DNA of 39,779 nucleotides from a virus. Shown here in pieces: positions 21,161 through 29,234 of this stretch. Position numbers and translations under genes: made by a program. How positions within the stretch are numbered: position 1 is the first letter of the stretch; each line of letters starts with the position of its first letter. The notes under the pieces were generated by a model. The model searched no databases. It was not told the DNA's origin and was given only the letters and a program-made list of their open reading frames with translations. The DNA lies in IMG/VR virus record IMGVR_UViG_3300032342_000022, positions 1-39,779 of that record. One strand, 5' to 3'.

Positions 21161-21706
21161 ATGGCCAAGAAGAGCTCCGCCAAGTTCAATATCAAGGGAC
21201 TCCAGGTTATACAGGAGTCGCTGAAGAAGATGGAGGACGGCGGCTATCACATCCAGGTGGGGATCTTCGGCAGCAAGACAGGGCGCAGGAAGGGCGAGGT
21301 GACCAACGCGGAGGTCGGCTTCGTCCACGAGATGGGGTCGGTGACGCGCGGCATCCCGCGCCGGTCGTTCCTGTGGGCCACGTTCGCCGACCACGGCGCC
21401 GAGCTCATGAAGTCGATAGAGCCGGGCACGATGAAGCTCTTCAAGGAAGGGAAGGTCTCGGAGTACCTGAAGCTGGCGGCGAAGGCCGCCGAGAACCTGG
21501 TGCAGAAGGCCTTCGACACCGGCGGGTTCGGCGCCTGGGCGCCGCTCAAGTACGAGACCCTCCTGGGCAAGCTGAAGGGGTCTCTCAAGAAGCGCATGCA
21601 CCAGGCCAGGGAGCAGGAGATCGCCGGCACGCAGCACTCGCAGATACTGGTCAACACCGCGCAGCTGAGGCGCGCGGTGGCGTCGCGCGTGGTGGGGAAG
21701 GCATGA
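21161..21706 (+). CDS. Tail completion / head-tail joining protein, HK97 gp10-like (181 aa)
   Basis: The N-terminal domain reads HIQVGIFGSKTG then TNAEVGFVHEMGS and IPRRSFLWATF, the classical VGI ... NAxxGxxxEfGs ... IPxRsFL signature of HK97 gp10 / Mu gpG-like proteins. The C-terminus has GFGAWAPLKYETLLGKLKG and SQILVNTAQLRRAVASRV, again typical (W-x-PL ... T ... K ... L-x-x-T-x-x-LR). The stop overlaps the next ATG. Confidence 0.8.
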   Translation: MAKKSSAKFNIKGLQVIQESLKKMEDGGYHIQVGIFGSKTGRRKGEVTNAEVGFVHEMGSVTRGIPRRSFLWATFADHGAELMKSIEPGTMKLFKEGKVSEYLKLAAKAAENLVQKAFDTGGFGAWAPLKYETLLGKLKGSLKKRMHQAREQEIAGTQHSQILVNTAQLRRAVASRVVGKA

Positions 21707-22050
21707 GGATCCCGAACGTCAGGCAGGCGCTGCGCGGGCTCGGCCGCCCCGCCTCGTTCCAGATAATCAAGACCGAGGTCAAGGACCACGAGGCGACGCC
21801 GTCCGTGGTGGCGACGACGTACATCAATCTGGTGCTGCAACCCCAGAAGGCGCGGGACATCGCCGTCAAGCCAGAGGGCGAGCGGCGCTGGCGCTGGTTC
21901 GAGGGGTGGTCGGTCGACAGCCTGGAGCTGGGGTGGACGCTGGTCTCGGAGAAGGGCGTGCGGTACCGGATCATGAGCACCACCGACTGGAGCCAGGGCG
22001 GGTATTACCACTACGAGCTGACCGAGAGGCCGAGGAAAGACTGTGCTTGA
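21703..22050 (+). CDS. Neck / tail completion protein (115 aa)
   Basis: The ATG at 21703 is part of an ATGA overlap; the longer open frame to 21373 overlaps the gene before it in another frame. The protein is beta-rich: SFQIIKTEVKDHEATPSVVA, then INLVLQPQKARDI, WRWFEGWSVDSLELGWTLVS and VRYRIMSTTDWSQGGYYHYE. Genes with this profile (a stiff beta-barrel ending in a W-x-x-x-G-Y-Y-x-Y-E strand) usually lie between gp10-like and terminator genes. The exact family is not certain. Confidence 0.65.
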   Translation: MRIPNVRQALRGLGRPASFQIIKTEVKDHEATPSVVATTYINLVLQPQKARDIAVKPEGERRWRWFEGWSVDSLELGWTLVSEKGVRYRIMSTTDWSQGGYYHYELTERPRKDCA

Positions 22051-22597
22051 GCAACGAGAGGTCACCAAGGTCGTCGCCGACATCCTGATGTCGGAGATGG
22101 CGCTCGACGCCGAGCACTGCCTCCTGGGCGACCAGCAGTACGCGCTGCCGGCGGACGACGAGCTCTTCGTGGTGGTGTTCGACGACGGGTTCAAGCCGCT
22201 CGGCGGGACCAAGTTCATCGAGCTGGACCCGGCGTCCGAGAACTACCTCCACGAGGTCCAGCAGTACTCCGGTTTGCACGACGTGCGGGTCGAGGTCATG
22301 AGCTTCTCGAACGCGGCGAGGCTCCGGATCGGCGAGGTGGCCATGGCGCTCAACTCCATCTACGCGCAGCAGCTCTCAGAGCAGTACCAGATCCAGATCG
22401 CCGACAGAATCAAGACCCCAGTCAACGCCACGGCGGCGGAGGAGACCGGGATGCTGTTCCGCTACTCGACGCACGTCAACGTGACGGCGATGCACCAGAA
22501 GGTCAAGCCGCTGCCGTTCTACAACTACTACGACAAGTACAACGGGGCCTTGCAGGACGGCACCGCAAAATCACCGGAGGTAACTATCAATGAGTAA
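22043..22597 (+). CDS. Tail terminator / neck protein (184 aa)
   Basis: Starts at GTG 22043 with GAGGAAAG upstream and overlaps both neighbours by eight bases. N-terminal LPADDELFVVVFDDGFKPLG and EVQQYSGLHDVRVEVMSFSN, followed by AARLRIGEVAMALNSIYAQQ, fit the neck terminator family that caps the sheath/tube (beta strand, then a Ser-Asn-Ala helix). Direct position before the sheath gene supports it. Confidence 0.65.
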   Translation: MLEQREVTKVVADILMSEMALDAEHCLLGDQQYALPADDELFVVVFDDGFKPLGGTKFIELDPASENYLHEVQQYSGLHDVRVEVMSFSNAARLRIGEVAMALNSIYAQQLSEQYQIQIADRIKTPVNATAAEETGMLFRYSTHVNVTAMHQKVKPLPFYNYYDKYNGALQDGTAKSPEVTINE

Positions 22598-23768
22598 CCA
22601 GCAAGGTCAGACCCTGGACTTGGTCAACGTCGTCTCGGTGGCCCTCCTGCCTACCCCGGCAGAGCTCGGCTCGCCCAACGTCAACACCGTCGCTCTCTTC
22701 ACGCAGGAGCTTCCGTCCGGCTGGGGCTCGGGGCAGACATACGCCGTCTACAAGGACCCGATGTCCGTCGTCACCGACTTCGGGACGAATTCTAGCGCCG
22801 CCGCCATGGCCATCGCCTTCTTCGCGCAGACGCCGAATCCGGTCAACACCGGCGGGTACTTGGTCGTCATCCCCCGCCTGACCAGCCCGACGCTCGAGAC
22901 CGTGCGCGATGCGCTGGCCAGGACCGTCGACCTCGTGTACTACTACGGCGTCCTCATCGACGAGGAGATGGGCTCCAACCCGACCGAGTTCGCCGCGCTG
23001 GTCGCTCTGGTGCACTCCATGAAGAAGATGTTCGGATACTGCTCGTCGAACGTCGCCGACTTGGAGGTCGGGTCCATGCTCGACTTGGTCCGCCAGGCCA
23101 GCCAAAACCGTGGCCGCATGTTCTACCACGGCATGCCTCTCCTTAATGGGGCCGCCGTGCAGCAGACGCAGATCTTCGCGGCGGCGTACATCGGCCGGGC
23201 GCTGTCCACCGACTTCACGGGCGTGGGCACGGCGATGACGATGCACGGGAAGACGCTGGTCGGGCTGATCCCGGACCAGACCATCGCGCAGACCCAGCTC
23301 AACAAGGCGCTGGCCGCCGGCATCGACGTCTACGTCTCCGTCGCCGGCATCCCCATGGCCTTCACCTCCGGGGCGAACACCTTCTTCGACGAGGTGTACG
23401 GGGCGGACTGGTTCGCCTTCTCCCTGCAGGTCGCCGGCTTCAACTACCTCATGCCCACCGCGTTCAAGATCCCACAAACCGAGGACGGCATGAGCGGGCT
23501 CAAGGACGCCTACCGCAAGGTCTGCGAGCAGGCCAAGACGGCGGGGCTGCTGGCGGGCGGGTCGTGGACCGCGGCCGTCCCGGCGGGGCTGCCGCAGGCG
23601 CTGTTCAAGGACAACATCGCGAACGTCGGGTACTTCGTGTCCTCCCAGCCGGTGGCCCTGCAGAACTCCACCGACCGCAAGGCCCGCAAGGCCCCGCTGG
23701 TGCAGATAGCCTCGAAGCTCGCTGGCGCAATCCACAGTTCGAATGTCCTGGTTCAAATGAATGCCTGA
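22590..23768 (+). CDS. Contractile tail sheath, DUF3383-type (392 aa)
   Basis: The ATG is preceded by GGAGGTAAC, the strongest ribosome site in the region. The sequence has the DUF3383 sheath features: an N-terminal VNVVSVALLPTPAELGSPNV handshake strand, YAVYKDPMSVVTDFGTNSSA, the VVIPRL strand and a large middle domain, then a C-terminal LPQALFKDNIANVGYFVSSQ and strand AIHSSNVLVQMN. The presence of a sheath makes the phage a myovirus. The family is widely found with DUF3277 tubes, as here. CTTAATGGGG occurs at 23152-23161. Confidence 0.85.
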   Translation: MSNQQGQTLDLVNVVSVALLPTPAELGSPNVNTVALFTQELPSGWGSGQTYAVYKDPMSVVTDFGTNSSAAAMAIAFFAQTPNPVNTGGYLVVIPRLTSPTLETVRDALARTVDLVYYYGVLIDEEMGSNPTEFAALVALVHSMKKMFGYCSSNVADLEVGSMLDLVRQASQNRGRMFYHGMPLLNGAAVQQTQIFAAAYIGRALSTDFTGVGTAMTMHGKTLVGLIPDQTIAQTQLNKALAAGIDVYVSVAGIPMAFTSGANTFFDEVYGADWFAFSLQVAGFNYLMPTAFKIPQTEDGMSGLKDAYRKVCEQAKTAGLLAGGSWTAAVPAGLPQALFKDNIANVGYFVSSQPVALQNSTDRKARKAPLVQIASKLAGAIHSSNVLVQMNA

Positions 23769-23793
23769 CCACTAGGAGTAAAGGAGAATCTAC

Positions 23794-24252
23794 ATGGAAG
23801 GAATATCGGCGGTAGCCGGAAAGGACGTGGTGGTCATCGACGGCAACGTCATCACTGCCCTGGCGGACGGCGAGGCGGTCAAGCTCTCGTTCGGCACGGC
23901 GGTGGGCATGATGAAGGTATCGAAGGACGGCAACGCGATCTACGCGCTGAACTACTCCGGCCTCGTCGTCACCGTGGAGCTGAGGATCATACGCGGGTCG
24001 CTGGACGACCAGATCCTGAACAGCTCGCTCCAGCAGTGGCTGGCCGACCCGTCGTCATTCTCTCTCATGGCCGGGTCGTTCATCAAGCGCATCGGCGACG
24101 GAAAGGGCAACGTGCTCTCCGAGGTCTACCAGCTCGGCGGCGGGATCTTCGAGAACATCCCGGACGCCCTGATGAACACGGAAGGCACCACGGACCAGTC
24201 CGTCGTGCTGTACAAGATGCTCTTCAGGAACAACGTCAGGCTGATGCAGTAA
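23794..24252 (+). CDS. Tail tube protein, DUF3277-type (152 aa)
   Basis: AGGAGTAAAGGAGAA precedes the ATG. The protein shows the tube pattern: VVVIDGNVITALADGEAVKL, then MMKVSKDGNAIYALNYSGLV, a strand VTVELRIIRGSLDDQILNSS and a helix FSLMAGSFIKRIGDG, ending with SVVLYKMLFRNNVRLMQ. Size, order after the sheath and the ILNSSL-x-x-W motif identify it as the DUF3277 tube. It polymerises inside the sheath. Confidence 0.85.
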   Translation: MEGISAVAGKDVVVIDGNVITALADGEAVKLSFGTAVGMMKVSKDGNAIYALNYSGLVVTVELRIIRGSLDDQILNSSLQQWLADPSSFSLMAGSFIKRIGDGKGNVLSEVYQLGGGIFENIPDALMNTEGTTDQSVVLYKMLFRNNVRLMQ

Positions 24253-24274
24253 ACCCAGGGGAAAGGAGGCGAAC

Positions 24275-24769
24275 TTGTCACAGGGAAACGAGTTCTCACT
24301 GCCGAGCGGGGCCACGCTGCTGGTCAGCATGGCGTCGTTCGCGAACGCGAAGGCGCTGCACGACGCGCTGTGCCGCGAACTGCGCGGGAAAGGCATGGGC
24401 GACGTCGACGTGATCGAGCTCAGCAAGGCGCTGTCCTCGAAGGACCCGAACGGCCTCAACTGGGTAGCCGACAAGATCATGGGGATCGTGTCGTCGAAGG
24501 AGATCGAGTCCGCGTTCTTCGCCTGCGCGGAGAAGGCGCTCTACCGGCACGACGGGCAGGAGGCGTCCTCGGCCCAGGTGACGAAGAGGATGTTCGACGA
24601 GCCGACGATCGCCGAGCAAGCCAGAAGCGATTTCTACCACGTGTTCATGCGCGTGGCGGAGGTCAACCTGCGACCTTTTATCAAGGCGCTCTCTTCCGCG
24701 TTAAAGGCCCGCGCGGACCAGGGCGCCGAATCCCAGGCGTCGAGTACGGAGACGGGGCCGACGAAGTGA
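24275..24769 (+). CDS. Tail assembly chaperone (164 aa)
   Basis: Starts at TTG 24275 behind AAAGGAGG with a good spacing; no better start lies near. The protein is helical, with FSLPSGATLLVSMASFANAK and a helix-rich body with TKRMFDEPTIAEQARSDFYH; the closing helix VFMRVAEVNLRPFIKALSSA is followed by a Ser/Thr-rich tail. The profile and position between tube and tape measure match tail chaperones that coat the tape measure during assembly. A second open frame overlaps its end in the -1 frame (see 24766-24930). Confidence 0.72.
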   Translation: MSQGNEFSLPSGATLLVSMASFANAKALHDALCRELRGKGMGDVDVIELSKALSSKDPNGLNWVADKIMGIVSSKEIESAFFACAEKALYRHDGQEASSAQVTKRMFDEPTIAEQARSDFYHVFMRVAEVNLRPFIKALSSALKARADQGAESQASSTETGPTK

Positions 24770-24930
24770 CCCTGGTCGGTCTCCGCCTGGCCTCGGCTGG
24801 GTACGGCGGGGGAGATCCGGAGAGGGTCGTGCAGATGCGGGCGGACTGGGTCATGAAGATGCTCCAGTACGAGGTCTTCAAGAACGAGTACCAGGACGTC
24901 TTCCTGGAGATGAACAGGGGAGGTGCCTAG
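24766..24930 (+). CDS. Second tail chaperone ORF (54 aa), or -1 frameshift extension
   Basis: A GTG at 24766 overlaps the chaperone stop (GTGA), as do many starts in this operon, and would give a 54-residue helical protein (GGDPERVVQMRADWVMKMLQ, then YEVFKNEYQDVFLEMNRG). Many phages make a second chaperone as a -1 frameshift fusion. The -1 frame is open from 24370 and would allow it, but I see no canonical slippery heptamer. The CCTTTTAT stretch near 24674-24681 lets Phe-tRNA re-pair but is weak. I favour a separate coupled ORF. Confidence 0.6.
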   Translation: MTLVGLRLASAGYGGGDPERVVQMRADWVMKMLQYEVFKNEYQDVFLEMNRGGA

Positions 24931-25983
24931 GTGGCGGGAAAGGTCGGCGAGCTCTTCATAGACCTGGTGGTCGACGCGGCCAGCGGCAACCTGTCCGTGC
25001 GCCAGCTCATTACCGCTATCGGCGACCTGGAGACCAGGACCCTGGGCGGGATGATAGGCGTGTCAAAGATCGCCGACTCCCTGGCCGGCTTGGCTGCGAA
25101 GAGCATGGACACTGCCGCCGCGCTGTCCGACTTGTCTGGCGTGACTGGCGTGTCCCCTGACAAGTTGCAGAAGTGGGGGCTCGCGTTCGAGTCGATGCGC
25201 ATCCCCAGCTCTGAAGTAGCGCAGGGCATCCGGGGCGTGCAGAAAGCGATGTCCGACGTAGGCAAGGGGCACATGCCTTCGGTGTTCAGGGACCTAGGCA
25301 TCAGCCCCCGGGTGCATGGGAAAGCTAAAGACTACTTCACTCTCCTCGAGGAGATGGCCAACAACAAGGTCTTCTGGCGGGCCTATGGTCTCGGCCCAGG
25401 CCAGCAGAGGGAATGGCTCGCCCAGCTGGGGATGTCCGAGAACATGCTTGTGATCATGAAGGAGATGCGGGCGAACAAGTTCGAGAAGCGCCTTGGCGAG
25501 CAGATGGGCCTCACTCCCGAGGAGATCATCCGGCTTACGCAGGCCAAGGACACGACATTCGAGATCCAGCAGATGTCCAAGCACATCGGGCTTGACATGA
25601 TCGGCGGAGCTATGGGCATGGCTGACTGGCTTCGCGATGCCCTGGCCGTATTAACTTTTATACACAAGAAGGAGCAAGAGTACTCCGAATCAAAGAAGAA
25701 GTTAGGGGAACAAATAAAATCTTCCCCAGAGGCGAGCGCTATGGTGGATAAGCTCCCTCTGCACATCCGGGCAGCGCTAGTACCAGTCATGGCCGCAGGT
25801 CAAATGCTTATTCCCGAAGACCTAAAAAATGCGCTTTTGAAAGACCTGACCATCAATTTTTATGGATCGGAGAGGGGCCAGGCCCCCACCTGGATGGGGG
25901 CGACTAGGGTTACAAAAGAAGATATAGCCCGCGGCCATGTCGCGGTAACTATGAATCGCCCGGTTGAGGAGGAGCCCCAGTGA
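24931..25983 (+). CDS. Tape measure protein, short (350 aa)
   Basis: GTG start with GGGAGGTG upstream. The N-terminus KVGELFIDLVVDAASGNLSV and the VSKIADSLAGLAAKSMDTAA helix are typical of tape measures of short contractile phages, as are GVSPDKLQKWGLAFESMRIP and the middle LGPGQQREWLAQLG. At about 1.5 angstrom per residue the tail would be roughly 50 nm. The last third (25640-25960) is clearly less GC-rich than its surroundings. The stop overlaps the GTG of the next gene. Confidence 0.72.
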   Translation: MAGKVGELFIDLVVDAASGNLSVRQLITAIGDLETRTLGGMIGVSKIADSLAGLAAKSMDTAAALSDLSGVTGVSPDKLQKWGLAFESMRIPSSEVAQGIRGVQKAMSDVGKGHMPSVFRDLGISPRVHGKAKDYFTLLEEMANNKVFWRAYGLGPGQQREWLAQLGMSENMLVIMKEMRANKFEKRLGEQMGLTPEEIIRLTQAKDTTFEIQQMSKHIGLDMIGGAMGMADWLRDALAVLTFIHKKEQEYSESKKKLGEQIKSSPEASAMVDKLPLHIRAALVPVMAAGQMLIPEDLKNALLKDLTINFYGSERGQAPTWMGATRVTKEDIARGHVAVTMNRPVEEEPQ

Positions 25984-26780
25984 TCGGCGCCATCATCCCG
26001 CAGGCCCAGGCTGCAGTCGCGTCAGCCGCCATCATCAAGAACCTGCTCGCCGGCATCTTGCCGAAGAAGAACGGGAAGGCAATGCTCGCGTTCCTGGCCA
26101 AGGACATCGGCGGGTGGGAGTTTGACTACATCTCGGATGAGCGGGTCGATGTCAACTCAGAGATTACCGACCACTTCACGGAAGAGAACATCTACGTGCA
26201 GGACCACGTCGCCATGAAGCCTATAAAGCTGACCATGCACGGCTTCGTCGGCGATTTGGCGGTCACTCGGAAGGGGCTCATAGCGACGCTGAGCAGGCTG
26301 ACTGGGCAGGTCTCGTCCGCCCTCGCCGTCGTCCAGCCGTACGTAGGGAAATATTCCAAGGGCACCGCATCGACGATGGGCAAGGCGGTGACAGAGACAC
26401 AGTCCGCCCTGAACAAGATCGGCAAGGTCATGGACATGGTCAGCACTATCTCGAAGCTGGCTCCCGGGATATTCCCGACGAAGTGCGAGAAGGCGTACAA
26501 GGAACTGAAGGGCAAACGCGACGCGGGATTCGTGTTCACGGTCGTCACGCCGTTCGAGCTGTTCACCGACATGCTGATCGAGACCCTGTCGCTCACGTCT
26601 CCCGACAACACTCGTGGATGGACTGACATCACGGTGACCATGAAGCAGATTAGGTTTACGCGGACCTTGGAGTTCGGAAAAAATAACGCTCGGGGCACGG
26701 ATTCGCCCACGAAAACTGGGAGAGCGGCGACGCCTGCTCCTGCTGGATCGGCGGCCTCTGTTACAGGACCGAAGCCATGA
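25980..26780 (+). CDS. Baseplate Dit-like protein (266 aa)
   Basis: GTG at 25980, overlapping the previous stop, with GAGGAGG upstream. The core SERV-type segment DERVDVNSEITDHFTEENIY followed by DHVAMKPIKLTMHGFVGDL matches the Dit-like baseplate family: conserved sequence E-x-V ... ITDH ... P ... L-x-G-x-V-D/G. A C-terminal strand set FVFTVVTPFELFTDMLIETL and TVTMKQIRFTRTLEFGK also fits. Between them an alanine-rich insertion (residues 100-165) is helical. The family forms the ring between tube and hub. Confidence 0.75.
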   Translation: MIGAIIPQAQAAVASAAIIKNLLAGILPKKNGKAMLAFLAKDIGGWEFDYISDERVDVNSEITDHFTEENIYVQDHVAMKPIKLTMHGFVGDLAVTRKGLIATLSRLTGQVSSALAVVQPYVGKYSKGTASTMGKAVTETQSALNKIGKVMDMVSTISKLAPGIFPTKCEKAYKELKGKRDAGFVFTVVTPFELFTDMLIETLSLTSPDNTRGWTDITVTMKQIRFTRTLEFGKNNARGTDSPTKTGRAATPAPAGSAASVTGPKP

Positions 26781-27127
26781 TTCTCCTTGACAATCTGACG
26801 GATTCCGCGAATCAGACAAGCGTCATCCCGCTTGCCGACGGATCCGCGCTACAACTCACTTTCAAGTACCGCCCAGCAGTCCAGCGGTGGACTGTCGATG
26901 CGGCGTACAAGTCGTTCTCGGAGTACGGGATCGGCCTGTCGGCGCACCCGAACCTGCTTAGGACCTGGAGGCACGTGATCCCGTGCGGGCTCCTCGTGAA
27001 GACGGTCGACCTTACCGATCCGTTCATGGCGGACGACCTGTCCAGTGGGCGCGTCACGGTGGTCGTGCTCGATAGCACGGGAAGCACGGATGAGGTGGAA
27101 GCCGTGGAGCAGGAGTACTTTCAGTGA
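26777..27127 (+). CDS. Baseplate plug protein, cyanophage Pam3 gp18-like (116 aa)
   Basis: The beta-rich sequence, SVIPLADGSALQLTFKYRPA then QRWTVDAAYKSFSEYGIGLS and NLLRTWRHVIPCGLLVKTVD, fits the small plug domain found between Dit-like and hub genes (F-x-Y ... W ... G-x-x-L ... N-L-L). The GRVTVVVLDS strand ends the fold. The start and stop are ATGA and GTGA overlaps. Assignment rests on pattern and position. Confidence 0.68.
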   Translation: MILLDNLTDSANQTSVIPLADGSALQLTFKYRPAVQRWTVDAAYKSFSEYGIGLSAHPNLLRTWRHVIPCGLLVKTVDLTDPFMADDLSSGRVTVVVLDSTGSTDEVEAVEQEYFQ

Positions 27128-28050
27128 ACTATAAGTTCCAGCGGGCGTATACGCTGACGGTGCAAGGGAAGGAAGCTAAGCATGTAATATCCTATCCGCT
27201 TACCCTGGACTTCAAAATACAGCGGACCCTGTACTCGGGACTCAACAACGGACACTTTGAGATATACAACCTAAAGAAGGAGGTCAGGGAAGACATATAC
27301 AAAGATGCCCCCGACGCCAGAACACTGATGCCGATCAAACTCGAGGCCGGGTACCTGTCACGATCGTTGCAGTTTGACGAGGAGGAGAGGTTCCACGGGC
27401 CGGTTATATTCCGGGGCACGATCACCTCGGCATGCTCCTATCGGGCGAGCGGGACCGACATAATCACTGAGATCGAGGCTGATGACGGGGCAGTTGCCGT
27501 AAACAATGCACGAGTGAAATTGGCGCTGTATAAGGATGATTGGATAGGTCCTAATTTTAAGTCCGCCATACGTGCCCTAGCTAAAAATATGGAGCAATAC
27601 GGAGTTACTATTGGAGCAGTCGGCAGTTACAATCCTAATGGATTTCGCGGCGTAACATGGGACGGGCTCTGCTGGCCCATACTGAAGAAACTGGCAGGCG
27701 GCGATGGGTCGACGTTCATCGACTTAGAGAAGCTACATATTCTCCGGAACCACGACGCACTCGTCATACCAGAGGCGCTTCCGGCGATCGACGATTCCAT
27801 CGGGATGATCGGGACACCCAGGAAAAAAGAAGATACGGTCGATTTCAAGATGGTCTTCGAGCCCGGGATCACGACAGGCCAGATTATCGAAATCAAGAGC
27901 ACGATCCTCGGCAACGTGAACGGGATATATCGGGTACAAGGATTCTCGCACCAAGGTATGATCTCGAAAGCGAAGTGTGGGGAGTGCGTTACGAATGTGA
28001 CGTGTGTCAAGCCAAATGACCAAGCTATCAACCCAATAACAGTAAGATGA
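27124..28050 (+). CDS. Baseplate hub protein (308 aa)
   Basis: GTG at 27124 overlaps the previous stop, with CAGGAG upstream. The beginning YTLTVQGKEAKHVISYPLTL followed by DFKIQRTLYSGLNNGHFEIY is the hub layout: tube-like first domain, LxF-x-[IV]-x(n)-N-x-x-x-[IV]-x-[IV]-x-N. Later VIFRGTITSACSYRASGTDI and VFEPGITTGQIIEIKSTILG match the hub's second beta domain, and VNGIYRVQGFSHQGM its end. Four Cys lie near the C-end (KCGECV, TCV). Base composition is visibly less GC-rich here, especially 27500-27740. Confidence 0.7.
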   Translation: MNYKFQRAYTLTVQGKEAKHVISYPLTLDFKIQRTLYSGLNNGHFEIYNLKKEVREDIYKDAPDARTLMPIKLEAGYLSRSLQFDEEERFHGPVIFRGTITSACSYRASGTDIITEIEADDGAVAVNNARVKLALYKDDWIGPNFKSAIRALAKNMEQYGVTIGAVGSYNPNGFRGVTWDGLCWPILKKLAGGDGSTFIDLEKLHILRNHDALVIPEALPAIDDSIGMIGTPRKKEDTVDFKMVFEPGITTGQIIEIKSTILGNVNGIYRVQGFSHQGMISKAKCGECVTNVTCVKPNDQAINPITVR

Positions 28051-28868
28051 AAAACGGTAAATTCTATACACCCCCCTCGCTGTCCGACGTGCTCGATCTG
28101 TACGAGCGGTCGATAATGGAGAACCTCCGCGTAGCGCTCCCGGGGACGATATGGGAGTACGACTCCGTCAAGAAGACGGCTAAGATCCAGCCGGGATACA
28201 ACAGGATATACGTGGGGAACGCGATCGTGCCCATGGCGCTTCTGGTGGACTGCCCGGTGTTCACGCTCCAGGGCGGCGGGCTCCATCTCGGGATGCCGAT
28301 CCAGAAGGGTGACGAGTGTCTGGTGATATTCGCCGACGCGAACATCGACGCGTGGTGGCAGAACGGAGACATTCAGACTCCGCTGGACGGGCGCAGGCAC
28401 TCGCTCAGCGACGGGATTGCGCTGGTGGGGATCAACTCTCAGAAGAACCTGATGCTGAGCACGCTTACCCCAACCGAGGGTGGCATAGCCGCCAAGCACG
28501 TGATACTGGGACCGACCAACGCCAAAATTGCGCTTGATACAGTGACGAAGAAGGTCACTGTCCAAAGCGATCAGGCGAGTCTATTAGTAGTTTTGAATGG
28601 ACTCACGACGGCCGTCTCCGGGCTGGCCAATTCTCCAAGTCCGGATAACAACATCTTGGGCATCCTTAATCAGCTGACAGACGCCATTCTGTCCGTGACC
28701 GCCGCATTATCAATCGACAGCGCGCTTGACTTAACAACGAAAGCGGCGGCGCTGGCGCAGGTTCCGATCATGACAGACATCAAAAACAACAAAATCCCGA
28801 ACATGCAGAGCGCAGCCGCGTCGTCTACGGGTAGCGTCAGCACAGATATCGCCAAGCTCCTTTACTAA
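28047..28868 (+). CDS. Baseplate spike, Gp138-type (273 aa)
   Basis: ATGA overlap with the hub gene. Residues 20-125 form the Gp138 OB-fold type: LRVALPGTIWEYDSVKKTAK, then ALLVDCPVFTLQGGGLHLGM, IQKGDECLVIFADANIDAWW and DGIALVGIN. The C-terminal part has a beta-helix-like segment (KIALDTVTKKVTVQSDQASL) then Ala-rich helices. The protein should form the puncturing spike at the centre of the baseplate. Confidence 0.75.
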   Translation: MKNGKFYTPPSLSDVLDLYERSIMENLRVALPGTIWEYDSVKKTAKIQPGYNRIYVGNAIVPMALLVDCPVFTLQGGGLHLGMPIQKGDECLVIFADANIDAWWQNGDIQTPLDGRRHSLSDGIALVGINSQKNLMLSTLTPTEGGIAAKHVILGPTNAKIALDTVTKKVTVQSDQASLLVVLNGLTTAVSGLANSPSPDNNILGILNQLTDAILSVTAALSIDSALDLTTKAAALAQVPIMTDIKNNKIPNMQSAAASSTGSVSTDIAKLLY

Positions 28869-28869
28869 T

Positions 28870-29232
28870 ATGAAATTCAGAGGACTCGACGCCAACGGAG
28901 ACTGGATGTTCGGGCAGGGGCTCGGCTCTTACTCGAAGGAGGAGGACGCCCTGGCCCTCAGCATACGGACTAGGGTCCTGTCGTGGTTCGGGAACTGCTT
29001 CTTCGACCCGGAGGCCGGAATCGACTGGAAGAACAGGATGGACAAGGGGCAGAAGGACGGCTTGATCAACGAGATCAACTCAGTACTCCTCGGGACGAAC
29101 GGGGTCGTCAAGGTCAACTCCGTGAACGCGGTGCTCGACCCCGAGACACGCAACTTCCGGATCCAGTACAACGTCGACACGATATACACGCAGTCGTTCC
29201 AGGCGATCATCAACAGCTTGTCCGGAGTATAA
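28870..29232 (+). CDS. Baseplate wedge, gp25-like (120 aa)
   Basis: The sequence MKFRGLDANGDWMFGQGLGS opens a gp25/DUF2634-like wedge. DALALSIRTRVLSWFGNCFF followed by DPEAGIDWKNRM is the conserved core (R-x-x-L-x-T-x-x-G-E-x-x-x-x-P-x-x-G-I-x-W in typical members), and FRIQYNVDTIYTQSFQAIIN closes it. Order between spike and J-like protein is standard. It links hub and wedge. Confidence 0.78.
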   Translation: MKFRGLDANGDWMFGQGLGSYSKEEDALALSIRTRVLSWFGNCFFDPEAGIDWKNRMDKGQKDGLINEINSVLLGTNGVVKVNSVNAVLDPETRNFRIQYNVDTIYTQSFQAIINSLSGV

Positions 29233-29234
29233 CA

